A stretch of DNA of 31,509 bases from Asparagopsis taxiformis (lineage: Eukaryota > Rhodophyta > Florideophyceae > Bonnemaisoniales > Bonnemaisoniaceae). Where the stretch lies: assembly GCA_030407315.1 (NCBI GenBank), contig JALQPE010002257.1:1-31509 (forward strand). The letters run 5' to 3'. Below are positions 20,160 through 29,701 of this stretch, in pieces; position 1 is the stretch's first letter, and each line of letters begins with the position of its first letter. The notes under the pieces were generated by a model. That model searched no databases, was not told the origin of the DNA, and saw only the letters and a program-made list of their open reading frames with translations. Both the position numbers and the translations under genes were made by a program.

Positions 20160-20249
20160 TGGAGGATGGTTGAAATTAGTGCAGTAAATGTGACGTTGCT
20201 AGAAGGCTTATCATGTAGTACATTATCAATAGAGTACTGCGATTTAGAT

Positions 20250-21577
20250 TTATTCTTCTTCATTATCATCTGTGAACTGGTAATCAGTGTTGGTGTAGAA
20301 GCGGTTGAGATAGAAACGGTGGTCCGACCAGTGCATTTGTTTCGTAAATGGCTTGACTGGAAAGTTACTTCGTACGATGTGCACGGTGCCAGATATAGTA
20401 GATGCAGGAATGAGGTCAAACCAAGGACCACCTGCACTGTGGGATGCAGTGTCATTGCTGTCAACGGATCCGTTGTCCGGGTCCCATGTGGACCACTTTA
20501 AACAAATGCACCCAAGTGATTTTTCCACAGCGGTTTTTGGGCAAAGCAGGTCATATACTGAACGAAAGCGAGTTCTACAGGTTGAAACAGGTTTGGAGAC
20601 TGCAGGCGTACCAGTGCCAGGACGCGCCCTACCCATATGGTTCTGTAGTCATCGGCAGTTCCGGAGATGACGACAAAGGAGTACTGGATCTCTTTGCGGG
20701 GCCGAATGATGAACTTCATCATTGCAGCTTGAAGTTGCAAAGACGCGCTGCTGCTTGTGCCTCGACACGTTTGTGGGGCGAAGCATGCCACTGTGCGGGT
20801 CAAAGTCGTCGGCATCTGGGACGTACCCTCCCATGACGTAGGCGGACTTTACCACGGTGACGGAAATGTCCATGTCATGTATTGGAGGGCCTTCTGCCGT
20901 GGCGCGCAGTCTAGCGAGGGTGAGGAACGCTTGTGCAGCTGTGTCACCGAGTTGCTGGAATAGCGTTATGGTGCCAGATGGGAACGAGGAGTTGTGCAGA
21001 GGCAAAAGAGTGGCAGGATCGGGCTGTCCGTCGATATCTGCAACGAGGAGGGTTGCATCGGGCAGCAGGGAGGCAAAGTCGTGCATTGCAACGGTGAATC
21101 CGTCGCGAACGAGTACTGCACCGTCTGTGGGCGATATCATGCGTGCGTTTCCCAATGTGTTGGATGGGGTGTGACCAGTTGGAGTGGCCAAGGAGAATTC
21201 CATGTGGCGAATAGTCTCTCCATGGCTGTGGAGCGCCTTCGAGAGGTTTTCCTATAACTCTGTTTGAACAGAAGATGCGAGTGTTCGTAGGGGCCTGCAT
21301 CAATGTGTTCCAGGGCGCCATATCTCTGCAAGTCACCGGGAAGATGGTCTAGAAGATGGAACTTGAAAGTTTTGAGACCTGTGGTGTGGAATGGGCCGAG
21401 GGTGGAGAGCATTGATTGTTTGAAATAGGAAATGGAGTTCTGGAGGCTTTCGAGTTCGGCGGCAGTCCAGTGCTTGATGCGACCGCGTTTCATGACCCAT
21501 GCGACGAGGTCAGAGTATTGCGTGCAGATGGAAGTGAGGGGTGTCATACCACGCGGTGGTCTGCCCTGGTGGGGTCG
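20250..21577 (-). pseudogene. Plavaka-like (CACTA superfamily) transposase, C-terminal half, broken
   Basis: Read on the minus strand from 21577. The first part has KFHLLDHLPGDLQRYG, then EHSHLLFKQSYRKT and AMERL, matching the H...H...G, E..H...K and YR-T-R blocks near the end of the transposase core of Plavaka-type elements. The frame shifts near 21170, continues (VRDGFTVAMHDFASLL), shifts again near 20760 (DYRTIWVGRVLALVRL, then ELAFVQYM), and again near 20530 (GCICLKW, then IPASTISGTVHIV and HRFYLNRFY), stopping at 20250. The 'VRVIF...LAYVEWF...VIPLS.I.RSCHLIP' type tail of that family corresponds. The N-terminal catalytic half is missing because an LTR starts at 21578. Family assignment is from remembered motif patterns, fairly but not fully sure. 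Confidence 0.6.
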
Positions 21578-22200
21578 TGTCAACATCCTATTGGATGACC
21601 CCGGGTCGGGACTGACCAATAGAAACAGCCTCGCTGTATCTCGCCCAAGTAAAGGTAATGGACCCACTGGGACAATTAAAGACCCCACAAGGGGCAAATT
21701 TTAACTAAGCTGACTCAGCTAACTTTACACTGTAACACTAACAGTTGGTGATCTCGCGGGCTTCCGCAGTCGCCATAATCAGGGATCTGATTGGTGCACA
21801 TAAGGATATTTATTCCTAACTGTCTACCTACCCTAACTGTTTGCAGTAACTTAGACTAGTATAAAACGCCTCTGGATTAGCCAGAGTGCTTAACCTTTTA
21901 GAGGTAACGTAAACTCACGTGGAATTTACGACTCCACTGAACAGTGTTTGCATCGCTCTTTCTATCCTTCTAGGACGAATTAGCTTTAGCTATACAGCTC
22001 GACGGGTTACGTCTTTCTGCTCCATCAATACGCACTCCGTGCGTGAGCACCCCCAACCTTCACCCGGCTTTACCGGAAGACCATTCGTGGTATACTCGCC
22101 ATTGGCGGTTGACGCAAGATTCGCTTGCTCTACCACGCTACCGAAACTCGGGACACCTGTAGGGTGGTTTTGCCGCTTTGCGGATTTTCTACCTACTACA
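21578..22200 (+). repeat. 5' LTR of the chromovirus (623 bp)
   Basis: Starts TGTCAACATCC and ends CTACTACA, giving TGT...ACA ends, one base before the primer-binding site. A TATA box, TATAAAA, is at 21860-21866. The 5' boundary coincides with the loss of transposase coding similarity on the minus strand. A diverged partial copy lies at 9930-10411. Without the 3' LTR the ends are inferred. Confidence 0.8.
21860..21866 (+). promoter_or_regulatory. LTR TATA box
   Basis: TATAAAA in the middle of the LTR, the likely start region for the genomic transcript. It is mutated in the LTR fragment at 9930-10411. Confidence 0.55.
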
Positions 22201-22201
22201 T

Positions 22202-22221
22202 TGGTCTCTCGACCTAGAATC
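22202..22221 (+). other. Primer-binding site for tRNA-Tyr
   Basis: TGG followed by TCTCTCGACCTAGAATC is the exact 20-nt complement of the CCA-tailed 3' end of the tRNA-Tyr at 864-962 in this window, starting one base after the LTR. Reverse transcription of this family is therefore inferred to be primed by tRNA-Tyr. Confidence 0.9.
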
Positions 22222-22316
22222 TTACAGACATCTTAGCCGACCGGCGACACACCGAAACCACTCAAGAAGAGTAAACCCGTCGTGAGACGTGAGCTCATTG
22301 AACAAGAGTAGAAGTG

Positions 22317-24246
22317 ATGCCATCGGACAAGTCTCCGGAACATTCTGACTCCGAGTCAGGCCCTATCGGGGGAGGTTCAAACGAAGAATTCGTCACTGAG
22401 GAAGGAGTCTTCCGACTTATGCATGAACATGCAGACAAGATTCTCAATGATAAATTGAAAGAGATGTGCGACGAGATCAGCCAAGCTGTTGAGGACACCC
22501 TCGATGATAGACACGGCGATCTCGTCTCAACTCTCGTGGATAACACGATTGATTTGCTTGCACCCAAGCTGAAAGCCATTTGCCACGAAGTGGTAGATGA
22601 GAAAGAAGTAGAAGTCTTCTCGGGGACGTGGAAGTCTATCCGTGTGGATTTTCTACAACGGGTTATCCGGCTTGAGAAGAAGGTCACCGACCTACAAAGG
22701 AGAAGCTACGATAGTTCTTCTTCCGATCATCAGCACCAAGGGCTGTGGAATCAACAAGATGGCACTGCCGAGAACAGCGTAGCTGTGGAAGCCGAGAAGC
22801 TCGACAAGGTCGTTGACGTCACCAGACGTTTGTCGGATCGAGTGGACTTACTCAGCGAGTCTCTCGCCCGTCCGGTACCAAGTCGAAATCCCAACGTGGG
22901 TGACCCAGTCTTTGGGTTTGGTGATACACCTTCGAATCCATTCGAAACAGAAGAAGGACCCCTGGAACCAGGCTTAACTCCTTTAAGAGCCCGCGAACCC
23001 GCGTTCGATCGTGTGGTATCTTACCGGTATTACCGGTTACAAGACAAGTCTTCATCGACAGAAGCTCCGAACGGAAAGAGTAGAAGTCTCTACAAGATAA
23101 CGGAAAAGATCCGGAACATCAATGCGTCCTTGACGCCGTTCGATGGAACGCAACCCATCGATATACTTCGATTCCTTGCGGAGTACCAAGATGCTTGTGA
23201 CTCCTGCGGAGTATCAGAAGGAATTGCAACAAAGTTGCTACGTTATTTCCTTGAAGGAGATGCGCAACGCTTCATCGCGTCCGAATCTCGGAAAAGGAAG
23301 TTGCTAAATCAACTGCACCAGCAGATAACTTGGCCACAGGCCGTCCATGCTTTACTTCCTCGTTATGCAACGGATACAGTTTTGGCTGACGCCTACGACG
23401 CGGTTACGCGTATTAAACAAGAAACTCACGAAGATGAGGCAGAATACGCTGATAGACTGCAAGAGGCCGCACTGTTGTGTGCTAATGTTTTCTCCGAGAG
23501 AGACTTGGTAAACTACTACCTCAAAGGGCTACGCCCGGGGGTAAAAGACACCGTTAAGGTGACTGTTGGCCGAGACGGCGAAGACTTCCTTGCGGTACGC
23601 AATTTGGCTAAAGGACTCGGAGATTCCTTAAGAGCCACCACAGCCGACACGGCTAAGCCCAAGATGTACCCTAGTAGGGAGCTTGCCGAAAGGAAACGCA
23701 AAGCGTTATTAGCTACCATGGCTAATGAAGACCTCGGAATGAGGAGAGAAATCTACGTCGCAGACGTTACAACCACTGACCGTGGGACCGAACGCGGAGA
23801 CACCGCCGATGGAGGTACCGCCCCTCACAGAGGAACATGTGAGTCTTGCCGAATCCATGATCCCGAAGGAAGCGGTCAATTGGCGCTGCTCCGGATGCCG
23901 GCAACCCGGTCACGTGCTGTACACATGCCCGTACCTCTCCCGTTCCGTGGGAATGTATTTCGCTTTCGCGAACTATGCATACCAGCAAGAGCCGGAACAA
24001 GTCATGGGCCGCCAGCAACGGCAATTCGACAGGTTCAAGAAGAAGCAGGTCCCTGCTAAAACAGTTCTCCAACGGCAGAAACCGTTTCCGCGAATGGTCG
24101 CGTTTGCCGAGGAAGACAACGTCGTTGAACAAACAAATCTGGCTTCCGGATTGCAACGGAGTATTGGTCCTTCTCGTTCGGAAGAAACCGCAGTTGATGC
24201 TCTAGCATCTTCAGATGAAATATCCGACACTTCGTCGGAAAACTAA
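22317..24246 (+). pseudogene. Chromovirus gag (capsid and zinc knuckle), one frameshift
   Basis: The structural protein of the retrotransposon particle. The ATG at 22317 follows the primer-binding site by 95 bp. The first 150 residues are acidic and helical. The capsid region (about 23110-23640) has the retrotransposon gag pattern, for example TWPQAVHALLPRYATD and YYLKGLRPGVKDTV. The nucleocapsid zinc knuckle CSGCRQPGHVLYTC (C-x2-C-x4-H-x4-C, about 23888-23930) is in the next frame, so a single indel lies near 23740-23800. That second frame continues to the stop at 24246 with a Ser/Glu-rich end. The overlapping first frame running to 24059 is then a shadow. Confidence 0.8.
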
Positions 24247-24260
24247 CCAGGGGGAGTGAG

Positions 24261-24995
24261 GTGTCGCGCTTCCGCCAGGGGGTGGAACAGCTTCGCTGTG
24301 GGGTGGATATCGCACCATCTACACCTCCACAGGGTGGAACGAAGAAACCAAAACGGTTGAACCGTCCTACCCAGACACCAACCGGGGATATCCCTTATCC
24401 CCTCCCTTCTCAGCCAAAGGCTGCATGTCTTTTGAAGGCAGCCCACTAAGTGGTCTTAGGGTCTATCGGAATTTCCGAGACACTTCTAACGCCTATGCGC
24501 ATGGTTATGGACACCGGTTCCGGTCCTTCGGTCGTCCAGAAATCAACCTTACCTAAGGGATGGAGGGCCTATGCCGCGCAGACCGGGAATATCCCTCAAC
24601 TGGCAGACGCCAATGGTAATCCTCTCAGGATAACGGGAAGAATCAAGCTGCTAATACAGCTAGGCCGAAAGCTTCTGGACGCAGAATTCTTTGTAGCCCC
24701 TAAGCTGGCAGTACCAGTTATCCTGGGAACAGGTATCATGAACTCGCATGTAGAGGCAATTCGATGCCGCGCTCAGCGCATTGATGTGCATGATGGTGGC
24801 TCGATAGCCATACTGCTTATGCAGAATGTGAGTAAAATGAACAACTCTCCTTCTTCTTGCTATGTACATGAGCCAAGCCCTACGCAGGGTACTGATTTGG
24901 ACCACCAGTCCAACCGGATCCGACTAGCAAGAGAAATCACCCTTCCCCCCATGACCCAAGTAACCGCATCGGTGTCTGTGCTGGGGGCGGACTAA
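24261..24995 (+). pseudogene. Chromovirus aspartic protease region
   Basis: This frame has a TAA at 24447-24449 and continues with MRMVMDTGSGPSVVQ, the DTG[SG] active-site motif of retropepsins, at about 24495-24540. ILGTGIMNSHVEAI follows as the downstream flap/ILG-type block (canonical I-L-G-x-D/G). It ends TLPPMTQVTASVSVLGA with stop at 24995. The coding sense continues in the next frame (SLLEAKEKLFHRQR from about 24995), so protease and RT are separated by an indel. The protease normally cuts the Gag-Pol precursor. The in-frame TAA before the domain may be decay, or the domain could be made by frameshift from gag. Confidence 0.7.
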
Positions 24996-25042
24996 GCCTC
25001 CTCGAGGCGAAGGAAAAACTTTTCCACCGACAGCGGATCTCA

Positions 25043-27136
25043 ATGCCAAACGGCATTGCCGAAATCATTCCTCGAACAGTCTTCACTGTTATTCTAACGA
25101 ATCTTGGGTCAGCAGAGAGATACCTCCCGAAGGGGACGGTTGTTGGTATTGCTCGTCGAGCACCCGGCACAGCCGATCGAAAGCTCCCCAGTGAGTTATC
25201 CTCTTCCGGTACAAACCGTATCATCAGTCTGACCAACCCGGCGACGGGAACCAAGGAGAAAGAGAATCCGCAATGGCGGGAGGATGTATCCTTGGAACAC
25301 CTTCAGCAACCGCAGTTGAAGGAGAAAATTATAGCGATGCTATCGCAGCATGAGTCCATGTGGGACGGGTCTCTTGGAGACATTAAAGCAACCGAGCATC
25401 GGATCGATGTAATCGAAGGAAGTCGACCTCGTCGACAGCAACCATACCGGATGGGACCCTTGAGAAGGGAGCTAGCAAGTAAGGAGATCATCTCCATGCT
25501 AGAGAAAGGGGTCATCGAACCCTCGAATTCTGAGTGGGCTAGCCCAGTTGTCTTGGTACCCAAGAAGGATGGTAAGCTACGCTTTTGCGTTGACTACCGC
25601 CGTCTCAACGATATCACAATATCGGACGCTTATCCGTTGCCTCGTATGGACGATTGTATAGACTCCTTAGGAGATGCACGCGTGTTCACCACGCTCGACT
25701 GTAACTCGGGTTATTGGCAGATTCCCGTTGCCTCCGAGGATCGGGATAAGACGGCCTTTACGTCGCACCTTGGAACATATCGATTTAAACGATTGCCCTT
25801 CGGGCTGAAGAATGCGCCCGCCACGTTCCAACGTGCTATCGATATTATCTTAAGCAGCGTACGCTGGCAAACTTGTCTCATCTATCTTGACGACGTCATC
25901 GTCTTCTCACGGAGTGAGGAAGAACACCTTCATCAGGTGGATCAGGTACTCACACTGTTGAGGAAGGCAGGGGTAACCCTAAAACTGGCCAAGTGCCACT
26001 TCTTCGAAGCGAAGGTAGATTACCTTGGACATGTGGTTATGCCAGGTAAGCTAGCGGTCGCCCAAACGGCAACGGACGCTATTGCGAAAGCAACTTTTCC
26101 GACCACACCTACGCAAATGCGTTCTTTCCTCGGGAGCTGTGGGGTCTTCCGCCGTTTCGTGAAGGGGTACGCGGATATCTCCCACCCCCTCAACGCGATG
26201 TTTACTAAGGAAAACCTACCGAGCTTCGGTTCAATGCCTCCAACAGAGGAACAACGCCACGCGTTTGAACAACTCAAGGAATCCTTGGTGCAACCACCAA
26301 TATTGGCTCTGCCAAGAGTGGGTAAACCCTACATCGTAGACACGGACGCTTCTGCGTATCAGATAGGGTGTGCGCTGTTGCAACAGCAGGATGACGACGG
26401 CTATCGTCCTGTAGGATACTGGTCGCGGACCTTAACCAAACCCGAACGGGGATATTCTCCGACAGAGCGCGAGTGTCTCGCTGTAGTATGGGCAGTCACT
26501 ACCCTCAGACCATACCTTGAGCAAACAAAGTTTGTGGTACGATCCGATCATAACGCGTTGCGTTGGTTGATGAACATCACTGACCCATCCGGGCGCCTTT
26601 GCCGTTGGCGACTCCGTCTTTCAGAGTTTGACTACACCATAGTCTATCGCCCCGGTAGGGTTCACCAAGTACCGGACGCGTTATCGCGTGTTGAAACAGA
26701 AAGGTTAGACCCACATCCGGTGGATGACGAAATTCCCACGCTCTTCGCGTATGACCTTACCCAGGAAGTACCTGTTACGGAAGAGATGAACCCTTGGTTC
26801 TTTGATGTGCTTATCGCGCGGGATTCCACTGACAAGTCCCTAACGGGAATAAACCCATCTGTCCTAACGACACACCCTCAGATAGAGGGTTCCGAACCGA
26901 TAACACTCAACGAGTGGATTGAGGAGCAACGCTCTGATGACTTTTGTCAACAAATATTGACACGTCAGAAGTCTGACACTGTCTTCTTCGAAGATGACCA
27001 AGGTGTCTTGCGACGTAAATCCAATCTGGACAATTCCCACCAAGTGGTTGGTACCAAGAACACTCAGGCCCCGCCTGTTGAAGATGTGTCATCACGACGT
27101 ACTCGCGGGTCACCCCGGACAAAACCGTATGTATGA
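25043..27136 (+). CDS. Chromovirus reverse transcriptase and RNase H
   Basis: A clean open frame with all catalytic blocks; coding sense extends upstream of the ATG to about 24990. RT: SEWASPVVLVPKKDGKLRF (about 25530), FTTLDCNSGYWQIP with the first catalytic Asp, LPFGLKNAPATFQRA, and YLDD at 25883-25894. RNase H: DTDAS (about 26340), ERE (about 26470) and SDHNALRWL (about 26545), giving the D-E-D set. The frame then enters the integrase N terminus but is lost after about 27000, where the HHCC domain moves to another frame. The enzyme copies element RNA, primed by tRNA-Tyr, and degrades the RNA strand. No lesion is visible within RT-RNase H itself. Confidence 0.9.
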   Translation: MPNGIAEIIPRTVFTVILTNLGSAERYLPKGTVVGIARRAPGTADRKLPSELSSSGTNRIISLTNPATGTKEKENPQWREDVSLEHLQQPQLKEKIIAMLSQHESMWDGSLGDIKATEHRIDVIEGSRPRRQQPYRMGPLRRELASKEIISMLEKGVIEPSNSEWASPVVLVPKKDGKLRFCVDYRRLNDITISDAYPLPRMDDCIDSLGDARVFTTLDCNSGYWQIPVASEDRDKTAFTSHLGTYRFKRLPFGLKNAPATFQRAIDIILSSVRWQTCLIYLDDVIVFSRSEEEHLHQVDQVLTLLRKAGVTLKLAKCHFFEAKVDYLGHVVMPGKLAVAQTATDAIAKATFPTTPTQMRSFLGSCGVFRRFVKGYADISHPLNAMFTKENLPSFGSMPPTEEQRHAFEQLKESLVQPPILALPRVGKPYIVDTDASAYQIGCALLQQQDDDGYRPVGYWSRTLTKPERGYSPTERECLAVVWAVTTLRPYLEQTKFVVRSDHNALRWLMNITDPSGRLCRWRLRLSEFDYTIVYRPGRVHQVPDALSRVETERLDPHPVDDEIPTLFAYDLTQEVPVTEEMNPWFFDVLIARDSTDKSLTGINPSVLTTHPQIEGSEPITLNEWIEEQRSDDFCQQILTRQKSDTVFFEDDQGVLRRKSNLDNSHQVVGTKNTQAPPVEDVSSRRTRGSPRTKPYV

Positions 27137-28133
27137 GACCATGCGTCTCTCTTACTACTGGCCAGCCATGGCTGCGGATATCACCGCTACGGTTGAACGT
27201 TGTCAGGCTTGCGCCAAGAACCGCCTCAAGTTGCGTAGACACGCTAATACTTGAAACTATTCCCAGCTTCAGCACCGCTGGAAGAAGTCTCTATAGACTT
27301 ATTAGGCCCGTTGCCTAAAACAAAGAAGGGTAACCTTCACCTTTTAGTGATTACCTGTCGCTTCACGAAGCTTACACAGGTTGTACCATTACGCAGTATC
27401 ACTGCTTACCATGTGGCTGTCGCCTTTTGCACCCACTGGGTTTTCAAGTACGGTCCCCCTAGGACGTTGCTCTCCGATAACGGACCTCAGTTTGCTTCCA
27501 AACTTTTTCAGGCTGTTTGCCTGCAACTTGGAACAAAGAACTTGTTCACTACAACCTACCACCCTCAGGCCAACGGTCAGGTAGAACGGTATAACCGTAC
27601 GTTGTTCAACATGTTACGCAACTACGTAAATGAGAACCAGAATGACTGGGATGTGTACGCACCAGCGTTGACTTACGCGTACAATACGCACGTGCACTGC
27701 ACGACAGGGACACACCCTTTGACCTTTTCTTAAGTAGACCTCCGCCACCTTACTCCCTTCATCACTCGACGAGATCACGGCAAAAACCGGACGCTTTCTT
27801 GAAACAAGATTCCTGCAACGGATTGCTCACGCAATTGAGAAGGCCGGTCAACGGCTACAAGCCACGCAAGCGCGTTATAAACGGGACTTTGACCGAAGGA
27901 TCCGGAAGACCAAACGACTCCTTCAGGAGGGTGACTACGTCTACCTTGACAACCCCGAAGTACGGGAACGAAACAAGCTGACGCCGTTGGCGCAAGGACC
28001 TTTTAAGGTTGCTAAAGCCGGTAGGCGTACCGTTCATATTGAACGTGATGGACTTGTAGAACAAGTTAGCCACGACCGCGTGACGTATGCGCCACAACCT
28101 GAACAGGAAACAACGCACCACGTTACCTTCTAA
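26994..28133 (+). pseudogene. Chromovirus integrase, several frameshifts
   Basis: Zinc-binding domain at about 27090-27230: HHDVLAGH and CQAC (HHCC). Catalytic core in the next frame, 27251-27733: SIDLLGP, SDNGPQF and HPQANGQVERYNRTL supply the D, D and E residues. Coding then passes through a second frame near 27721-27745 (DLFLSRPPP) to a third frame (SSLDEITAKTGRFLETRF, then YKRDFDRRIRKTKR). This holds the GPY/F module (LTPLAQGPFKVA, about 27970-28010) and ends at TAA 28131-28133. At least three indels separate the parts. The protein would insert the cDNA. Confidence 0.8.
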
Positions 28134-28181
28134 CGGAGCATCCGTACCTGCGCAAGAACCGACGATCAAACCACCAACACG

Positions 28182-28935
28182 GTGCCGAGTATGGCAGAAG
28201 AACGACTACGTCGTGATACATCTAGCCCGCAGCGCGTACCCCGTCAAACCGGACAACCCCCAGGTCACCCTGTCTCCAAGCCTTTGTCATCCCGCTCCGC
28301 GGTTGAAGGTGATTCCGTAACTAACACACCGAGTATCGGTCCGAGACGAACCGTCTTTGAGGAGGGGGCCCAGGCTGACATACGTCGTAATAACGACGCT
28401 GCTTCACAGCCGATGTCCACTCAAATTGACCTCGCCGAGGATGAAACTCTTGGCACAAGGCAGGAACCTGCTTCCCAAGACGCCAACAAGACGTTCTCCC
28501 GGCTACGCCGATCAACCCAGAAGGCATCAACCGGAACAAGTCCGAAGAAGAATAGTCGCTCTTGTCGACAAACAAGAATACGCCGACCACACGGCATGGA
28601 AATATCCCAAGAAGCCAATTCGGCTAAGCCGATAAACCCTGCGGGCGACACGGATAACACCGGAAGCAGACGACGCTCGTCGAGCCAAGAAGTTATACCC
28701 GAACCGGGAACTGTCTCCCAGAACCTGGAACCACCTGAGGAACAGGAATTCGCCATAGACGACTTGATCGATTATGTCGTCGATGAAGATCATGAGGAAT
28801 GGTTCCTCGTGAAGTGGTACGGGTACCGTGACCTAACGTGACGCAACGGCACAACGTGCCAGACGAGCAAATATCTCGGTACGTCCGGAAAGTTGACCGC
28901 CAAGCGGGCAAGAAAACGTCTAAACGACGAACGGC
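28182..28935 (+). pseudogene. Chromovirus linker and C-terminal chromodomain
   Basis: After a low-complexity, Ser/Arg/Thr-rich stretch of about 190 codons comes FAIDDLIDYVVDEDHEEW with EEWFLVKWYGY (about 28750-28830), the first strands and aromatic residues of a chromodomain. A TGA follows at 28839-28841. The next frame continues with HNVPDEQISRYVRKVDRQ, the C-terminal helix of the same domain, so one indel splits it near 28835. In chromoviruses this domain reads histone marks and steers integration to heterochromatin. The long spacer between GPY/F and chromodomain is notable; an additional stop (28131) lies between them. Confidence 0.7.
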
Positions 28936-29359
28936 CAAAAGGCGCGTAAGTAGAAACGGCAGAGCTGCCCCACAGCGAAGCTGTTGTACGCAAATAGCGT
29001 CAGTAGGAACGGCTAGTGATCGCGGCGTCACCGCTAAGAACCACAAGGTTGAGACGGTAAGATCCCACGAACAGCACGTCGGGTTGGCCAAATAACAAAA
29101 AACGCGAGCGTAGGAAATATGAAGCCAAACGGCGGAGGAAAAATTTCCATAAACAACAAACAAAAAACATTCACAAAATAAAATGGATGACATGACAAAG
29201 CCGCACAGGCGGCATGAATGCGAACGATCTAACGTGACATGAGATGAAACGCAAATGCGTATAAGAAGGTAAACCGGTTGCGGAAGGAATACGTCTAACG
29301 TCGGAAGTTGTCGGAGGGACGGGGTCGCTGATGCGAAGGGTAGGAAGAGGTTGGCCTCA

Positions 29360-29701
29360 ATGACCGATTGGTCGGATGTTAAGAGCCGTAGAACGACGAG
29401 TGTTCGCGAGGACGAATGCGTCCAGCATCCCGACGGGAAGTGGTTAAACGAGCCGGTGGGCGAGGATGAGACACAGCAGGAACTGAAGGAACGATACCGT
29501 CGGAGAATTAGTGACCAACTCATCGGACATATCGGAGACTCCTCCCTCACGGATCTGTGCTTCGATGCGCTGAAGCAACGGCGGAGTCGTGTTAGCTGGA
29601 GAACGCGCGCCGGGGGCGCGGACATGTCGACCATCGTCGCGCTCAGCGGGAGAACGATCCCGAACGACGACCGGATATCCCTCCTCGAGGTTGAATACTA
29701 G
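29360..29701 (+). CDS. Sense accessory ORF downstream of pol, unknown
   Basis: An ATG-initiated 113-codon frame (MTDWSDVKSRRTTSV to RISLLEVEY) lies 0.4 kb after the chromodomain. It is charged and probably helical, with a central ELKERYRRRISDQLIGHIG segment. No family is recognised. Its TAG stop shares the tetranucleotide CTAG (29698-29701) with the stop of the antisense reading on the other strand. It may be an accessory protein of this element lineage or chance. A stretch of about 0.4 kb before it (28940-29350) contains only decayed coding-like sequence. Confidence 0.4.
   Translation: MTDWSDVKSRRTTSVREDECVQHPDGKWLNEPVGEDETQQELKERYRRRISDQLIGHIGDSSLTDLCFDALKQRRSRVSWRTRAGGADMSTIVALSGRTIPNDDRISLLEVEY

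Noticed and set aside
23800..24059. Continuation of the first gag frame to 24059
   Set aside because: The zinc knuckle CSGCRQPGHVLYTC is in the other frame; the tail of the first frame is a shadow after the indel.
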